Positions 44,839-52,936 of a stretch of DNA of 64,000 bases are shown in pieces. This DNA comes from Chitinophagales bacterium. GTDB taxonomy: Bacteria > Bacteroidota > Bacteroidia > Chitinophagales > Saprospiraceae. The translations under genes and the position numbers were made by a program. The DNA is taken from the NCBI GenBank assembly GCA_013298955.1, contig JAAFJT010000009.1, positions 17,243 to 81,242 of the forward strand. Reading direction: 5' to 3'. The notes below the pieces were generated by a model. That model did no database searches. It was not told the DNA's origin and saw nothing but the letters and a program-made list of their open reading frames with translations. The stretch's first letter is position 1, and each line of letters begins with the position of its first letter.

Positions 44839-45465
44839 ATGATACCAATTAATTTCAATCCCCAAGCATTAGATTTTCAAAAAGGGGCTGGTCTGCTTCC
44901 TGCGATTATACAAGATGCTGATAATCAATCTGTTCTCATGTTGGGCTACATGGATGAGGCGGCATTAATGCAGTCCTTAGCGACTGGCAAAGTCACTTTT
45001 TTGAGTAGAACCAAAAATCGACTCTGGACAAAGGGCGAAACTTCGGGAAATTTCCTACACATCGTTTCCGTGCAGCAAGATTGCGATAAGGATACGTTGT
45101 TGATACAAGCGCGTCCTGCGGGTGCGGTGTGTCACACGGGAACGGACAATTGTTTTAATACACAACCTGTTACACCACAACCGCATTTTTTAACGCATCT
45201 CGAACAGGTCATTCTTGCGCGAAAAGCAGAAAATCCAGCTACTTCTAAATCTTATACCAACAGTTTGTTTCAAAAAGGCATCAATAAAGTGGCGCAAAAA
45301 GTGGGTGAAGAAGCCATCGAATTAGTAATTGAAGCCAAAGATAATAATAAAGAACTGTTTTTAGGGGAAGCGGCGGATTTATTATATCATTATTTGGTCT
45401 TGTTGGCGGCGAAAGACGTGTCGTTAGAAGATGTATTAGCCGTTTTGCGGCAGCGACATCGGTGA
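44839..45465 (+). CDS. hisIE: Bifunctional phosphoribosyl-AMP cyclohydrolase / ATP pyrophosphatase
   Basis: Performs steps 2 and 3 of histidine synthesis. The N-terminal HisI domain (about 1-110) has MLGYMDEAAL, SRTKNRLWTKGETSGN and metal-site DCDKDTLLIQ plus CHTGTDNCF. The C-terminal HisE domain (about 115-208) has SYTNSLFQKGINKVAQKVGEE and EAIELVIEAKDNN. 208 residues, normal for the fusion. No other his genes are near. A TPR gene follows closely. Confidence 0.95.
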   Translation: MIPINFNPQALDFQKGAGLLPAIIQDADNQSVLMLGYMDEAALMQSLATGKVTFLSRTKNRLWTKGETSGNFLHIVSVQQDCDKDTLLIQARPAGAVCHTGTDNCFNTQPVTPQPHFLTHLEQVILARKAENPATSKSYTNSLFQKGINKVAQKVGEEAIELVIEAKDNNKELFLGEAADLLYHYLVLLAAKDVSLEDVLAVLRQRHR

Positions 45466-45497
45466 GGTCTATTTTGAATAAATTAACCCTATCAAAT

Positions 45498-46991
45498 ATG
45501 TTTTTGAAAAAAATAAGTGTCACTTTTTTGATGATAAGTGCCGCATGGCAAGGGCAGGCAGCAGGCAAATTTGAACTGTCGCCTAAATTGCACACGGCTT
45601 ATAATCAAGCCCTCAGTTTGCGTTTTGAGGAAGCTATCACTGCAATTGATGCCCTCAAAATCAGTGAACCCAACAATATGATGGTTTTTTTTGTTGAAAA
45701 TTACATCGATTGTTTGAAAGTTTTCGTCAACGAAGAAGAACCTGAATTGCGTCGATTGGAAGTCAACAAGGATAAACGATTGGCTTTATTGAAAAAAGGG
45801 GATCCGAAATCGCCTTATTATCGATACACGCAGGCGCAAGTGCGTTTAATGTGGGCAATGGCGCGCTTAAAATTCAATGAATATTTGACGGCAGTACGGG
45901 AAGTGAGTGCCGCCTTTTCCGATTTAGAAGAAAATCAACGGTTGTTTCCCCATTTTATGCCAAATAAACAAGCATTAGGCGTATTACATTCGCTTGCGGG
46001 GAATATTCCAGATAATTATAAAACAGTCGTGAAATTTGTCAGTGGTTTGAATGGAACGTTGACACAAGGACAAGCCGAATTGGAAGAAGTCATCCAATAT
46101 GCGCAAAAAAGTGATTATGCCTTTGAACAAGAAGCCTTAGTAATGTACGCGTTGATGATGTTGCATTTGAATAATCAACCGCAACATGCTTGGAAAGTTA
46201 TCAATAATGGGCGTTTGAAAGTGCAGGAAAATCCAATCGCCTGCCTTGCGATGGCAAATATCGCCACGAAAACAGGGCATAATGATAGAGCTATTGAATT
46301 GTTGGAAAATCGTCCTGTTGGTTCGATGTATCATCCGTGTTGGTTTTCGGATTATAATTTGGGTTTGGCAAAACTCTTTCGCGGGGATGCAGACGCGCCT
46401 AAACATTTTCAAACTTTTTTAAATCATTTCAAAGGCAAAAATTACGTCAAAGAAGCGTATCGCAAATTGGCTTGGAATGCGTTGTTAAACAACGATTTAA
46501 ATAATTATAAAAGTTATATAGAAAAATGTAAAACGCATGGTGCAACCATCATTGGCGAAGACCAATCGGCTCAAAAGGAGGCAAAATCGGGTATTGTGCC
46601 TGATATAACGATTTTGCGCGGGCGACTTTTTTTCGATGGCGGTTATTATAGCAAAGCATTATCGACTTTTAATCAAAAAAAAATAGAGGATTTTCCAACA
46701 GATGCGTTGCGTTTGGAATATTTGTATCGATTGGGGCGCGTATATCAGATGACGGGCAGGCGGCAAGAGGCAGTGGATGCGTTTTTCAAAACGATTCAAG
46801 ATGGACGCAATAAACCTTTTTATTATGCGTGTAATGCTGCCTTGCAAATGGGCATCCTTTACGAAGAGGGTGCGCAGACGGCAGAAGCGCGAAAATATTA
46901 TCAAATTTGTTTGGATTTGAGTCCGTCCGAATATGCAGATGGGCTGCATATGAAGGCAAAAGCAGGTTTAAATCGATTGAAAAAAGGATAA
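45498..46991 (+). CDS. Secreted tetratricopeptide-repeat protein
   Basis: About 497 residues with a signal peptide (MFLKKISVTFLMISAAWQGQAAG) and mostly helical repeats of TPR type, clear in the last 120 residues (EYLYRLGRVYQMTGRRQEAV, NAALQMGILYEEGAQTAEAR). It probably acts as a periplasmic protein-binding scaffold; the partner is unknown. The ATG at 45498 is chosen because it starts a good signal peptide; the frame opens at 45462, overlapping the hisIE stop. The short distance suggests cotranscription with hisIE, although no functional link is obvious. Confidence 0.8.
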   Translation: MFLKKISVTFLMISAAWQGQAAGKFELSPKLHTAYNQALSLRFEEAITAIDALKISEPNNMMVFFVENYIDCLKVFVNEEEPELRRLEVNKDKRLALLKKGDPKSPYYRYTQAQVRLMWAMARLKFNEYLTAVREVSAAFSDLEENQRLFPHFMPNKQALGVLHSLAGNIPDNYKTVVKFVSGLNGTLTQGQAELEEVIQYAQKSDYAFEQEALVMYALMMLHLNNQPQHAWKVINNGRLKVQENPIACLAMANIATKTGHNDRAIELLENRPVGSMYHPCWFSDYNLGLAKLFRGDADAPKHFQTFLNHFKGKNYVKEAYRKLAWNALLNNDLNNYKSYIEKCKTHGATIIGEDQSAQKEAKSGIVPDITILRGRLFFDGGYYSKALSTFNQKKIEDFPTDALRLEYLYRLGRVYQMTGRRQEAVDAFFKTIQDGRNKPFYYACNAALQMGILYEEGAQTAEARKYYQICLDLSPSEYADGLHMKAKAGLNRLKKG

Positions 46992-46993
46992 TT

Positions 46994-47035
46994 AAAACGC
47001 GCTCTATCGCATAACTGCTTGATAGAGCGCGTTTT
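46994..47035. terminator. Bidirectional terminator
   Basis: AAAACGCGCTCTATC (46994-47008) pairs perfectly with GATAGAGCGCGTTTT (47021-47035), flanked by A-run and T-run. It lies between the convergent TPR gene and the PA14-OmpA gene. Confidence 0.85.
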
Positions 47036-47058
47036 GTATTGTGAAAACAGATTCATTG

Positions 47059-48199
47059 TTATTGAATCATAAATTCTACGCGCCGATTCCGCGCATGTTC
47101 ATCAGGTGTATCTTCTCGACTGACAGGGCGCGTTCCACCAAAACCACGAAAGCTAACCCGTTGATTATCAATACCTTTGTTCGTCAAATATTGCGCAACG
47201 GCTTGGGCGCGTTCTTCCGAAAGGCGCAAATTGCTCTGCACATTCCCAATGTAATCCGTATGACCTTCGACCATAATGCGTTTGGCAGGAAATTTTTTCA
47301 ACATGGTTGCCAATTTATCCAATTCCTCAAAAGAGGCTGGATACATTACACTCGTCGATTTTTCAAATAAAACATTTCGGGCTACGTAATGCGTCACCGT
47401 ATCCAAATTGACGGTTTGACTTGGTTTCGGTGGTGGCTTAGGAGTCGGTTTGGGCTTTACAGCAACGGTTGGTTTTACGGCAACGGTTGGTTTTACGGCA
47501 ACGGTTGGTTTTACGGCAACGGTTGGTTTGGCAGGAGGTATCGGCTCCGATTTAGGCGTTTCTGGCGTGTAAAAATATTGATTATCAATGACTTGTGCCG
47601 TTGATTTTTTGCGTTGGTTTTACGGCAACGGTTGGTTTTACGGCAACGGTTGGTTTGGCAGGAGGTATCGGCTCCGATTTAGGCGTTTCTGGCGTGTAAA
47701 AATATTGATTATCAATGACTTGTGCCGTTGATTTTTTGCTAAAAGATTTGAAAAAAGGTTTCGGGGTATCGGGTAAATCCCATAATAAATGAATTTCGCC
47801 TTCTCGCATCCCATTGAAATACTCCACTTTCAAATCGTAATAAGCACCCGCTTTCAAGGAAACTTGCCCTTGAAAATCCTTTGAATCATTCAAAGTCCAA
47901 GCATCAATGACTTTGACATCGCTGACCCAAACCCGAATCCCATCATCGACTTTTGCCGCAAAGGTATAGACTCCCGTTTGTGGAGCGCGCAACTTGCCTG
48001 TCCAACGAATGCTATAATTTTCGGGCGCAATGCCCGCCGCAGGCGAAGTGCCAAGTGACCAATTAAAATCAATTTTGGGGTCAACTCGCGTCAATATTTT
48101 GCCTGTCAAATTTTCAGATGCAAAATATTCACCTTTTAAACCTTGTTGAGCTACAAGGAGTTGCGTTTGCAATAGCAGTAAAAACGGAATGATTTTCAT
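47059..48199 (-). pseudogene. PA14-OmpA surface protein split by a 127-bp duplication
   Basis: Reading the minus strand from 48199, a signal peptide (ending LLVAQ) is followed by a PA14 domain (GEYFASENLTGKIL to EIHLLWDLPD) and a Pro/Lys linker of KPTVAV repeats. The frame then stops after TQKINGTSH at 47585. An OmpA-type peptidoglycan-binding domain continues in another frame to 47059 (VEGHTDYIGNVQSNLRLSEERAQ, RVSFRGFGG, RNRRVEFMIQ). The cause is an exact 127-bp tandem duplication, which shifts the frame by one base. With one copy removed the two parts join in frame as a single protein. Confidence 0.85.
47486..47739. repeat. Exact 127-bp tandem duplication within the PA14-OmpA gene
   Basis: 47486-47612 and 47613-47739 are identical by eye along their full length. 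Both contain TTGATTATCAA and the Gly-Pro-rich linker code. Within and beside them an 18-bp unit (TTTTACGGCAACGGTTGG) coding KPTVAV is repeated several times, which could drive slippage. 127 is not a multiple of three. Confidence 0.88.
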
Positions 48200-48223
48200 A
48201 GTAATTTTGGATTAAAATATCTC

Positions 48224-48255
48224 CAAAGGTACAGGAAAGTTACAGGAAGTTGCAA
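48224..48255 (-). promoter_or_regulatory. Promoter of the PA14-OmpA gene
   Basis: Minus-strand TACCTTTG (48224-48231) with TTG (48253-48255) 21 bases upstream; the -7 element is 25 bases before the start. Confidence 0.6.
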
Positions 48256-48263
48256 CTTGGGGC

Positions 48264-48309
48264 AAAAAAATCTTTCTTTGTGTTGTATCTTTGTGACGAT
48301 TTAACGAAC
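48264..48309 (+). repeat. 46-bp direct repeat, left copy
   Basis: Identical to 49882-49927 in all 46 positions. It starts with seven A, then TCTTTCTTTGTGTTG, and includes the -7 element TATCTTTG at 48286-48293 and ends TTTAACGAAC. It lies 23 bases before the ATPase start, so it acts as that gene's likely promoter. Confidence 0.9.
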
Positions 48310-48332
48310 CAATTAACAAATTGATTAGCAAT

Positions 48333-49589
48333 ATGATTCAAAAAATCCAAATTCAAAATTTTAAATCCATTCAAAAATTAGACTTGGAATTGGGGCAACT
48401 CAATGTGTTCATCGGGGCAAATGGTGCGGGGAAATCTAATATTTTGGAAAGTATTACAATGGGTGCGGCGGCTCTTTCGGGGAAATTGGAACAAGAGTTT
48501 TTAGGGAATCGCATTCGGGTGACACATCCGAATTTGATGACTGCAGCTTTTGATGAAACTCAAAAATCAGCAATTGAATTGGGATTTACAGACGATAAAA
48601 ATATAAATATACAATTTAACCTCAATTACTTTAATAAAGTTTGGAATTTCACACCATTGTATATTGAAAATTTGGAAACTAAGCAACGTGAAGATAGCCA
48701 AGAAATATTGCAAGAATATAAAGCACTCTTAAACGAAATAAAAAAAGAAGTTCATGAAAAAACAGAAGCAATAAAAAAAGAATTGGATATAAAAGAAAAA
48801 TGGGGACAGGCAATTATAGATAAATTTCTAAATAGACAAATTTCTAAATTGGAAACGGATGCAAGAAAGGATGAGGAAAAACTTAAATCAACGATTGGTA
48901 GCAAATGGAAGTCTTGGTCAGAACAAAACAATATAGATAAATTTTTAATATTTGCTCCTGAAAATCATTTTTTGCGCAATTTCAATGAAGAAAGTCAAAT
49001 TCGCCCGATTGGAATGCGCGGCGAAGGATTATTCAGTCATTTGATGGAACTTTCTCGCGAAAAACCTGCCCTTTTTGACAAAATTAATGAACAATTGCAT
49101 TTATTGGATTGGTTTGACGGGTTTGATATGCCACAAGACTTGGTGTTTACCGAAAAACGGATTCAAATAAAAGATAGTTATTTACAACGCGACTTGAAAT
49201 ATTTCGACCAGCGCAGTGCTAATGAAGGTTTTTTATATTTGTTATTTTACTTTACGTTATTTATCAGCGATGAAACGCCTGCTTTTTTTGCGATTGACAA
49301 CATTGATAATGCCGTAAATCCACGATTAGGGCGTTTCTTGATTAAAAAATTAGCGGTTTTGGCAAAAGAACATCATAAACAAGTGATTTTGACCACTCAT
49401 AATCCTGCGATTTTGGATGGTTTGAACCTGCACGACCCGACACAATGCTTATTTGTGGTCAAACGCCGCGATAACGGTGCCACTAAGATTGAAAAAATTA
49501 AGTTAAAACCTGCCGTCAAAGATAAGGATTTAAAATTATCTGAATTGTGGATGCGTGGTTATTTAGGCGGCTTACCCAATCATTTTTAA
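48333..49589 (+). CDS. AAA-type ATP-binding protein (AAA_21, OLD-like)
   Basis: A 418-residue ATPase of the RecF/OLD/AAA_21 class. It begins MIQKIQIQNFKSIQKLDLE, with Walker A GANGAGKSN near residue 32. A charged coiled-coil insert lies in the middle (about 115-190). Walker B is PAFFAIDNIDNAVNP and the late motif is VILTTHNPAILDGL. There is no nuclease domain of its own. ATPases of this type pair with a small TOPRIM or DUF4276-like protein in several defence modules, and here such a partner follows three bases later. The ATG at 48333 is preferred over a TTG at 48321. Flanking exact direct repeats suggest it was acquired as a cassette. Confidence 0.8.
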   Translation: MIQKIQIQNFKSIQKLDLELGQLNVFIGANGAGKSNILESITMGAAALSGKLEQEFLGNRIRVTHPNLMTAAFDETQKSAIELGFTDDKNINIQFNLNYFNKVWNFTPLYIENLETKQREDSQEILQEYKALLNEIKKEVHEKTEAIKKELDIKEKWGQAIIDKFLNRQISKLETDARKDEEKLKSTIGSKWKSWSEQNNIDKFLIFAPENHFLRNFNEESQIRPIGMRGEGLFSHLMELSREKPALFDKINEQLHLLDWFDGFDMPQDLVFTEKRIQIKDSYLQRDLKYFDQRSANEGFLYLLFYFTLFISDETPAFFAIDNIDNAVNPRLGRFLIKKLAVLAKEHHKQVILTTHNPAILDGLNLHDPTQCLFVVKRRDNGATKIEKIKLKPAVKDKDLKLSELWMRGYLGGLPNHF

Positions 49590-49592
49590 CCG

Positions 49593-49833
49593 ATGAGAGT
49601 AGCAATTATTGCAGAAGGTGCTTCTGATGCGGGCGTTATTACCAACATTAAAAAATAAAATCGCTGCTTTGAATAACGATAAACGAGCCCAATATTTATT
49701 TTTAAGCCATGATTTTAGAAAATGGAAAATTTTAAACAAAATATTGGAAAATAATAAGAGTTTGGCTTTGTTTTGTGCAGATTTGGAGCGTTACAAAGAG
49801 ATTGATTCAAATGATTTAACAGAAACATCTTGA
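49593..49833 (+). pseudogene. Frameshifted, shortened TOPRIM/DUF4276-like partner
   Basis: Starting at 49593, the frame encodes MRVAIIAEGASDAGVITNI, which looks like the opening of DUF4276/TOPRIM-like proteins (hydrophobic strand, then E-G-x-x-D). It meets a stop at 49656 after a run of six A. With one A removed, the reading continues as KNKIAALNNDKRAQYLFL and on to the stop at 49833. The joined product would be only about 80 residues, whereas such partners are usually near 200, so the gene is both shifted and truncated. Family assignment rests on the N-terminus only. Confidence 0.55.
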
Positions 49834-49838
49834 TTGCG

Positions 49839-49879
49839 AAATTCGATAAAGCATTGATTATTAATATTTTATCGAATTT
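49839..49879. terminator. Hairpin at the end of the ATPase cassette
   Basis: AAATTCGATAAA pairs perfectly with TTTATCGAATTT across a 17-base loop. It lies between the partner gene and the right 46-bp repeat and may end cassette transcription. Confidence 0.5.
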
Positions 49880-49881
49880 GA

Positions 49882-49927
49882 AAAAAAATCTTTCTTTGTG
49901 TTGTATCTTTGTGACGATTTAACGAAC
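49882..49927 (+). repeat. 46-bp direct repeat, right copy
   Basis: Exact second copy of 48264-48309, with TATCTTTG at 49904-49911. It lies 74 bases before mrdA and probably serves as its promoter. The pair brackets the whole ATPase/partner segment. Confidence 0.9.
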
Positions 49928-50001
49928 TTACATTCATTTGGCTGAACATGTAGCAAACGCTATCAACCGTTACCTAATAGATAAAAACCTACTCTTTTAA
50001 C

Positions 50002-51882
50002 ATGGCAAACTTGGATATTAACAGAGACCGCCAATACACGATTATGGGCGTTTTTACCTTGACGGCACTCATTATGCTCTTTCGAGCCGCCCAATTACAA
50101 TTGATTGATTCGTCGTATCGGAGCAAAGCGGAGGCGATTACAATTGAAAAAGATGTGATTTACCCCTCTCGCGGCGTGATTTACGACCGAAATGGGGCGT
50201 TATTGGTCTATAACAACCCACTTTATGACCTCATGGTAACGTATAAACATATTGACAAAAATATGGATACGTTTAAATTTTGTCGGCTTTTGGGCATTGA
50301 TACAGTAGCGTTTAAAACCAATTTGAATAAAAATTGGGCAAGCAAAAAGTTTTCTAAATCCTTGCCATTTGCATTTCAAACCATGATTCAACCCGAAGTT
50401 TATGCCCGTTTTCAGGAGAGTTTGAGCGAATTTCCGGGTTTTTTCGTCGTGGTGCGCAATGTGCGCGGGTTTCCGCAACGCAATGGAGCGCATGCCTTAG
50501 GTTATCTGAGTGAGGTCAATGAAAAACAAATTACGGATTCACTTGGTGTGTATGAATCAGGCGATTATATTGGTTCGAGTGGTTTGGAAAAGCAATATGA
50601 GTATTTATTGCGCGGCAGAAAAGGGTATCGATACATTTTGAAAGATAAATTAGGGCGTTTGGTAGGTCCTTGGAAAAATGGGGCTTCGGATTCTTCGGCA
50701 ACACCCGGAACCGATTTAGTGAGTACGATTGACATCAAATTGCAAGCCTTAGGAGAACGGTTGATGACCGGGAAAATCGGCGCAGTGGTAGCGATTGAAC
50801 CTTCAAGTGGGGAGATTTTGGCAATGGTCAGTTCGCCAACCTATGACCCTGAACGCATGTCTATCAATAAGGGGCGGAGTGATATGATTAGATCGCTCAT
50901 GCGGGATTCATTGAAACCGCTTTTTGACCGTACTTCCAAAGCCGAATATCCGCCCGGTTCGATTTTCAAACCCATGATGGGTTTGATTGCCATGCAGCAA
51001 GGCGTTTGGAGCGCGGGCAATGGGACGGGTTGCGCACATGGTTTCCATTACGGGAGTTTGACGATAAAATGTCATGGGCATCCTTCGGCGGGCAGTATGT
51101 CGGAAGCGATTGCGCATTCTTGTAATAATTATTTTTGTTTAGTGTTTCGGGCAATGGTTGATAGGTATGGGATACGGAGTGCGCGACAAGGTTTGGATAC
51201 GTTAAATTCGATGATCTATAAATTTGGGATGGGTCGTCCACTTGGCATCGACTTTCCGGGCGAAAAAGATGGGAATATTCCAACCTCCAAATATTACGAC
51301 CGCGTTTACAAACGAGATAAGTTTTGGTATTCAACAGGGATTGTTTCACTTGGCATTGGGCAAGGCGAAAATCAGATGACCTCTGTACAAATGGCAAATT
51401 TAGGAGCCGTTATTGCAAATCGGGGCTGGTATTATACGCCGCATTTGGTTAAAGAAATTAAAAATGGGCAAAAAATCCAAGCTAAATACATTCAAAGACA
51501 AAGTAGTGGGATTGATGCCGGGCATTTCGAGTCGGTAATTGACGGCATGCGCCAAGTAATCGAATCGGGAACTGGGAGCAATGCGCGGTTAGATGGCATC
51601 ACGATTTGTGGTAAAACAGGGACTTCGCAGAATCCACATGGGGCGGATAGTTCCGTTTTCATGGCGTTCGCGCCGAAAGATGACCCTAAAATTGCGATAG
51701 CCGTGTATGTAGAAAATGGTGGTTGGGGCAATGATTTTGCCGCACCGATTTCGGGTTTAATGGTAGAACAGTATTTGAAAGGCAGTTTGCCTCTGCACCG
51801 ACAAGGCGTGATTTCGCGGATGGAACGCTCGCACTTAGCACACGCTTCAGGGCGGGGTTACTATGTGTCGAAAGCGCAATAA
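50002..51882 (+). CDS. mrdA: Penicillin-binding protein 2
   Basis: The transpeptidase of the elongation (Rod) complex, cross-linking peptidoglycan in the lateral wall. One N-terminal transmembrane helix (TIMGVFTLTALIMLFRA) precedes the dimerisation domain with YPSRGVIYDRNGALL. The active site has SIFK at 320-323 (nucleophile Ser320), SCN at 373-375 and KTG at 538-540. 626 residues. In most Bacteroidota the gene lies with mreBCD and rodA; none of these is present, and its upstream neighbour is the repeat-flanked ATPase cassette. Confidence 0.93.
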   Translation: MANLDINRDRQYTIMGVFTLTALIMLFRAAQLQLIDSSYRSKAEAITIEKDVIYPSRGVIYDRNGALLVYNNPLYDLMVTYKHIDKNMDTFKFCRLLGIDTVAFKTNLNKNWASKKFSKSLPFAFQTMIQPEVYARFQESLSEFPGFFVVVRNVRGFPQRNGAHALGYLSEVNEKQITDSLGVYESGDYIGSSGLEKQYEYLLRGRKGYRYILKDKLGRLVGPWKNGASDSSATPGTDLVSTIDIKLQALGERLMTGKIGAVVAIEPSSGEILAMVSSPTYDPERMSINKGRSDMIRSLMRDSLKPLFDRTSKAEYPPGSIFKPMMGLIAMQQGVWSAGNGTGCAHGFHYGSLTIKCHGHPSAGSMSEAIAHSCNNYFCLVFRAMVDRYGIRSARQGLDTLNSMIYKFGMGRPLGIDFPGEKDGNIPTSKYYDRVYKRDKFWYSTGIVSLGIGQGENQMTSVQMANLGAVIANRGWYYTPHLVKEIKNGQKIQAKYIQRQSSGIDAGHFESVIDGMRQVIESGTGSNARLDGITICGKTGTSQNPHGADSSVFMAFAPKDDPKIAIAVYVENGGWGNDFAAPISGLMVEQYLKGSLPLHRQGVISRMERSHLAHASGRGYYVSKAQ

Positions 51883-51893
51883 ATGAAAAGTGT

Positions 51894-51927
51894 AGGTTTC
51901 GGAAACCTTGAAGGTTTCCGAAACCTT
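51894..51927. terminator. Hairpin between mrdA and the bifunctional nuclease gene
   Basis: AGGTTTCGGAAACCTT and AAGGTTTCCGAAACCTT form a perfect hairpin 12 bases past mrdA. It lies between convergent genes. Confidence 0.75.
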
Positions 51928-51942
51928 TAATCCTTCAAAAAA

Positions 51943-52563
51943 TTATCTTTTTTTGCGCCGATTGATTTCATCTCGAATCTGCGCCGCCTGTTTATAATCT
52001 TCATTGGACAGCACTTCTTCCAACTTTTTGTTTAAATCCTCTACACTGAGCGTATTCAAACCACCTTCTTTTTCCTTGTCTTTTTCTTTATTTTGGGGTT
52101 CTTTATCGCGGCGGGCAGGGGCGGCAGGTTGCGGACGGCGTTCTTCCTCCTGCTCCTCTAACAGGACTCCTGCGGCTTCTAAGATGAACTCATACGTGTA
52201 TATCGGACAATTAAAACGGACTGCCATTGCCAACGCATCCGAAGTGCGTGAGTCAATTTCATAACGCGTATTGTCTTTATAACAAATGAGTTGCGCGTAA
52301 AAAACGCCATCTAATAAATTATTTATAATTACTTCTTTCAAATCGGCTTTGAAAGTATCCATCATGCTTTTAAACAAATCGTGTGTCAAAGGGCGGTTTG
52401 GAGCCATGCGTTCCCAAGCAACGGCAATCGCTTGCGCCTCAAACGCGCCGATTATGATGGGCAACCTACGTCTGCCCGGTTTTTCGCCCAAAACAACCGC
52501 GTAGTTATGCGATTGGGTCACGCTGTGCGACAAGGCGACTATATCCATCGATATTTTTTTCAT
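51943..52563 (-). CDS. Bifunctional nuclease (BFN/DUF151) family protein with UVR-like tail
   Basis: 206 residues. The N-terminal domain (about 1-130) is of the BFN/DUF151 type: VVLGEKPGRRRLPIIIGAFEAQAIA, then RPLTHDLF and the conserved SRTSDALAMAVRFNCPIY. A charged linker (KEPQNKEKDKEKEG) leads to a UvrB/UvrC-like helical motif (LEEVLSNEDYKQAAQIRDEI). Plant and bacterial members have reported DNase/RNase activity. The ATG at 52563 gives the usual MKKISMDIVAL start; the frame extending to 52608 is less likely. Its own promoter lies upstream. Confidence 0.87.
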   Translation of the reverse strand: MKKISMDIVALSHSVTQSHNYAVVLGEKPGRRRLPIIIGAFEAQAIAVAWERMAPNRPLTHDLFKSMMDTFKADLKEVIINNLLDGVFYAQLICYKDNTRYEIDSRTSDALAMAVRFNCPIYTYEFILEAAGVLLEEQEEERRPQPAAPARRDKEPQNKEKDKEKEGGLNTLSVEDLNKKLEEVLSNEDYKQAAQIRDEINRRKKR

Positions 52564-52609
52564 CTCGAGACTCCTGATTTTATGATTACGATGCGCGGGA
52601 TTCAACACG

Positions 52610-52640
52610 CAAAGGTAAACTATTTTTTTTTATCGCGCAA
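52610..52640 (-). promoter_or_regulatory. Promoter of the bifunctional nuclease gene
   Basis: Minus-strand TACCTTTG (52610-52617) with TTG at 52638-52640, 20 bases apart; the -7 element is 47 bases before the start. Confidence 0.6.
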
Positions 52641-52686
52641 ATTTTGTGCTGATTTTGCCAAAATTAGGCTTCAAAACGATTGAAAT

Positions 52687-52814
52687 AAGTAGTTAATTTT
52701 AAATAATCGACAACAACGTTTGGAGGGTTTGAAACCCTCCAAACGTTGTACTCCCTTGATAATCAATCTTTTTGTAGGTATCTCTTTTTGTCGCTTTTTT
52801 CCTTTCAACTACTT
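52687..52814. repeat. 128-bp element with AAGTAGTT ends (copy B, reverse)
   Basis: Same 128-bp length and boundaries as 31335-31462, but in the opposite orientation; about 91% identical by hand alignment. Its hairpin is at 52715-52747 and TTGATAATCAA at 52756-52766. In the rest of the gap, GTTGCGCGGTA at 52838-52847 matches an end of the AAGTTGCGCGGTA element and may be a remnant. Confidence 0.85.
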
Positions 52815-52936
52815 AGGGTGTTTTAAATTTAATCAGGTTGCGCGGTATCACGCAATGCAACAATTGATACAATTTTCTATATCTATTCATCGTTGCTTTT
52901 TTAGAATCATTTTTTCATATCCAAAAAGGTCGAAAC

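Noticed and set aside
47059..47406. Independent small OmpA protein
   Set aside because: The frame opens only with a TTG inside the linker and continues the Pro/Lys linker upstream; it is the 3' part of the split PA14-OmpA gene.
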